A stretch of DNA of 7,983 bases from JBQLZO01 sp052168315 (GTDB lineage: Bacteria; Planctomycetota; Phycisphaerae; Phycisphaerales; UBA1924): assembly GCA_052168315.1 (NCBI GenBank), contig JBQLZO010000079.1, forward strand, positions 1 through 7,983. Direction: 5' to 3'. The stretch's first letter is position 1. Each line of letters begins with the position of its first letter. The position numbers and the translations under genes are program-made. Below the pieces are notes generated by a model that saw only the letters and a program-made list of their open reading frames with translations, ran no database searches and was not told where the DNA came from. Positions 6,087 through 7,983 of the stretch are shown piece by piece.

Positions 6087-7205
6087 ATGCTCCCCGACGA
6101 CATCCACCACCACACACCCATCCGCGTCAACCTCGGCCCACGCCTCTACACGAGCAGTGACTTGTTCATGGGGGTCGCCGCGCTGCTCTTCCTCGATGCC
6201 CTCCTCGGAATGTCCGTGTGGCAGGCGTTCAATCACGCGTTCTATGTTCAGGCCGCCATCCTCGCCGGGTTCGCCATCGGCCTCGCCATACTCGGCCTAT
6301 GCATCAAGAGACGCGCCAAGGCCGACGCGAAACGCAGGCATCACGCCCGGCTCCTCATCGAAGCCGCCGGCCCACATACGCCCGACGATCAAGCCGCCGA
6401 TGTCGTCCAGGCCGCACTCATCCAGCGCAAAGCCTCGCGAGACGACCTCCCCATCGACACCCCTTCCATCGCCGATTCCATCGAGGCACGCCTCGATCGA
6501 CCGCTCCCCCGCCTCTGGATCATCAACGAGGCCGACACACTACGAACCAGACCTCACACCACCCTGCCCGCCGACCAGCCAGGCCTCGAACTCCAACACC
6601 AGCGCAAAGCGCAGCGTGAGCCATCCCAGCCCCACCCACACAACGAACCGGCTCCAACAGAATTCCACTGCTGGCCCACTCGCTTCGGAACCAACAACTA
6701 CGCGATAGACCCCGGCCCCACACGCGCTCTCGCGATCACATTCACTGTGATCCTCGGGACCAGCGGCCTCGCAGTCATCTCCTTTGCGTTCTGGTTCGGC
6801 GAGATCCTGCTCATGCTCGCCACCGCGCTCGCCGTCGGTGTGATCCGATCATTCATTACAACCCCTCGCACATGGTCATTCGCCACCACCCATGACCGCG
6901 CCTGGATCGTCTACATCCGCCGAAAGCGCATCACCCGCGCCTTTCCAATCAACAACAACGCGCTCGCAATCGTCGCCCCCATCACGCCGCCAGCTCTCCT
7001 GGGCGGCCCCGCCGCCGCAAACACCTACCGCACACGCATCCTCTTCCCCAAGTCGTCCGACCTTCCAATCACCATCTTCGAAGCCAAGGGCATCGACCTT
7101 CCCACCCTCGCCACCAGCCTCGGCATCCAGTCCGAACCACCACCCGCCGACGACGCCACCCCAACGCACGAAACTCCCCCGCCCCAACGGGGCGCAGGCC
7201 TGTAG
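6087..7205 (+). CDS. Unrecognised four-helix membrane protein
   Basis: I do not recognise this 372-residue protein. There are two helices near the N-terminus (about 26-44 and 54-73). A long soluble stretch of about 75-212 follows, basic at first (RRAKADAKRRHHAR) and later His/Pro/Gln-rich. A second helix pair lies at about 213-234 and 236-256. The C-terminal part, about 260-348, alternates short strand-like segments (WSFATTHDRAWIVYIRR, YRTRILF) and ends in a helix (DLPTLATSLGI). This could be a PH-like fold such as often follows helix pairs in bacterial membrane proteins, but that is only a guess from its layout. Codon use is GC-rich like the main genes, unlike the small gene upstream. ATG 6087 is the first start of the frame, with no Shine-Dalgarno. 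The last residues (PQRGAGL) and the stop come from the type A2 repeat, so the native C-terminus may have been replaced. Confidence 0.78.
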   Translation: MLPDDIHHHTPIRVNLGPRLYTSSDLFMGVAALLFLDALLGMSVWQAFNHAFYVQAAILAGFAIGLAILGLCIKRRAKADAKRRHHARLLIEAAGPHTPDDQAADVVQAALIQRKASRDDLPIDTPSIADSIEARLDRPLPRLWIINEADTLRTRPHTTLPADQPGLELQHQRKAQREPSQPHPHNEPAPTEFHCWPTRFGTNNYAIDPGPTRALAITFTVILGTSGLAVISFAFWFGEILLMLATALAVGVIRSFITTPRTWSFATTHDRAWIVYIRRKRITRAFPINNNALAIVAPITPPALLGGPAAANTYRTRILFPKSSDLPITIFEAKGIDLPTLATSLGIQSEPPPADDATPTHETPPPQRGAGL

Positions 7206-7281
7206 CCACGGGTGAAGCGACGCCCCGCGTCGCGCAACCCGTGGAACCGATCACGCCCAGCCAATCTGCCCCGAAGGGGCA
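7180..7281. repeat. Type A three-hairpin repeat, copy A2
   Basis: Hairpin 1 is CGCCCC-aac-GGGGCG (7180-7194). Hairpin 2 has the outer stem CCACGGGT/ACCCGTGG (7206-7213 and 7237-7244) and the inner stem GCGACGC/GCGTCGC (7217-7223 and 7227-7233). Hairpin 3 is TGCCCC-gaa-GGGGCA (7267-7281). Compared with A1, one inner pair changes from T-A to C-G with both sides altered. The first 26 bases overlap the 3' end of the upstream CDS and contain its TAG stop (7203-7205). Confidence 0.85.
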
Positions 7282-7330
7282 AAGGCAGGTGGCCACTTTC
7301 AACTTCCCTCCCCATCCCCCCATCCCCACA

Positions 7331-7492
7331 CCACCATCGAGCCAACCCCCCGGGCTACCACATCTCTTCTTCACTCCTCCTCCTACATAGGGCGGGTGGG
7401 CAAGCCGCCAAGGCATACCCATCGCCCCGTGCCCCGCTCCTCGCCATTCACCCAACACCCGCTCCCCAACAGCACCGTCTCCATGCGCACAA
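7331..7492. repeat. Type B direct repeat, copy B1
   Basis: This stretch of about 160 bp recurs at 7695-7858, alike over most of its length with scattered substitutions and small indels. The best conserved core is at about 7382-7419, from CCTACATAG through GGCGGGTGGGCAA to CCGCCAAGGCA. Within it GGCGG (7391-7395) can pair with CCGCC (7405-7409). No coding frame is shared convincingly by the two copies. Confidence 0.75.
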
Positions 7493-7521
7493 ATCCCCCG
7501 CCCAAGTCGTCCCCCGCTTCT

Positions 7522-7631
7522 CGCCCCAACGGGGCGAAGCCCTGTAGCGGCGGGTGAAGCGCAGCCTGCAAAGCGGGCGAAGCGCAACCCGCCGAACCAG
7601 GCCGTATGCAAGCCCCGCCCCGGAGGGGCGG
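7522..7631. repeat. Type A three-hairpin repeat, divergent copy A3
   Basis: Hairpin 1 is CGCCCC-aac-GGGGCG (7522-7536), extended by a T-A pair. Hairpin 2 has the outer stem CGGCGGGT/ACCCGCCG (7548-7555 and 7587-7594), so two pairs differ from A1 and A2 with both sides changed. Its interior is longer, with GCGC/GCGC (7559-7562 and 7582-7585) around GCCTGC-aaa-GCGGGC (7564-7578). Hairpin 3 is CCGCCCC-gga-GGGGCGG (7615-7631). An alternative hairpin, GGCGGAG-ga-CTCCGCC (7627-7642), competes for the right arm of hairpin 3. Confidence 0.8.
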
Positions 7632-7694
7632 AGGACTCCGCCAACAACCCAACATCACCCCCTCCGCTCCCCCAACACCCCCTCCCACCCCCAA

Positions 7695-7858
7695 CCACCA
7701 TCGAGCCAGCCCCCCGGGCTACAACACCTCATTCTTCACTACTGCTCCTACATAGGGCGGGTGGGCAAACCGCCAAGGCACACCCGCGGCCCCGTGCCCC
7801 ACTCCCCTCCATCCACCCAACACCCCACTCCCCAATAGCACCACATCCGTGCGCACAA
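7695..7858. repeat. Type B direct repeat, copy B2
   Basis: This is the second copy of the element at 7331-7492, offset by 364-366 bp. The GGCGG/CCGCC core pairing is kept although the base before CCGCC changes from G to A. Together with copies A2 and A3 it forms an A-B-A-B series, as expected from tandem duplication of a compound unit. Confidence 0.75.
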
Positions 7859-7983
7859 CCGCGCCTCACCCCAATCCCAAATCCCACAACTCCCACAAAA
7901 TTCTCTCCCCCGCCCCAACCCCCTTGAAACCAACACCTTCCACACTCCCACACCACCCACTCCACCAACTCAACACCCCACAC
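7859..7983. other. C-rich non-coding tail
   Basis: Beyond the second type B copy the sequence is C- and A-rich with very few G on the + strand. I see no credible gene, hairpin or RNA here; the open frames across it are low-complexity and run into the repeats. With the repeats before it, the whole stretch from 7206 to the window end is gene-free as far as I can tell. Confidence 0.6.

Noticed and set aside
5921..6160. Apparent 79-codon gene after the small protein gene
   Set aside because: It starts inside repeat A1 and overlaps the start of the membrane protein gene; the composition is Pro/Arg/His low complexity.
7212..7547. Apparent 111-codon gene in the repeat region
   Set aside because: It runs through copies A2, B1 and A3 and its residues are translated hairpins; no protein-like pattern is seen.
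7180..7858. CRISPR array
   Set aside because: The repeats are too long and too few, differ between copies, and have internal multi-hairpin structure without uniform spacers; no cas genes are present.

Overview
This is a GC-rich window, strongly C-biased on the + strand, that reads like a planctomycete chromosome, most likely close to the Phycisphaerae. The clues are a soluble Hanks-type Ser/Thr kinase with an extra N-terminal helical module, a small membrane protein ending in a CPEC...CPEC zinc ribbon, hardly any Shine-Dalgarno sequences, and families of multi-hairpin repeats between genes. The lineage is inferred from style, because there is no rRNA in the window.

Layout. 33-1355 (+): Ser/Thr protein kinase. 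1399-1899 (+): two-helix membrane protein with a zinc ribbon, 43 bp downstream and probably cotranscribed. 1909-3393 (-): aminodeoxychorismate synthase component I (pabB, folate pathway), convergent with the previous gene across only 9 bp. 3422-4366 (+): CPBP-family intramembrane protease, divergent from pabB across a very short gap that holds a perfect 7-bp inverted repeat. 4429-5526 (+): tryptophanyl-tRNA synthetase (trpS), with a TACACT box just before its ATG that suggests leaderless transcription. 5594-5842 (+): an 82-residue protein of much lower G+C that resembles small immunity-type proteins and is probably acquired. 6087-7205 (+): an unrecognised four-helix membrane protein. From about 7180 to the end there is no credible gene.

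Repeats. Three full copies and one fragment of a composite element (type A) are present, at 5889-5992, 6043-6063, 7180-7281 and 7522-7631. A full copy folds as hairpin, nested long hairpin, hairpin. The stems differ between copies by compensating base-pair changes, so structure rather than sequence seems to be conserved. A second element of about 160 bp (type B) occurs at 7331-7492 and 7695-7858. A and B alternate (A-B-A-B), so the tail looks like a tandemly duplicated compound unit. One A copy supplies the last codons and the stop of the gene at 6087-7205.

The genes are mostly unrelated housekeeping or signalling functions, not one pathway. The most noteworthy material is the covarying repeat family, the low-GC small gene, the strand-wide C/G asymmetry that overrides gene direction, and the promoter-like and inverted-repeat signals. 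I see no complete new defence or mobile system.
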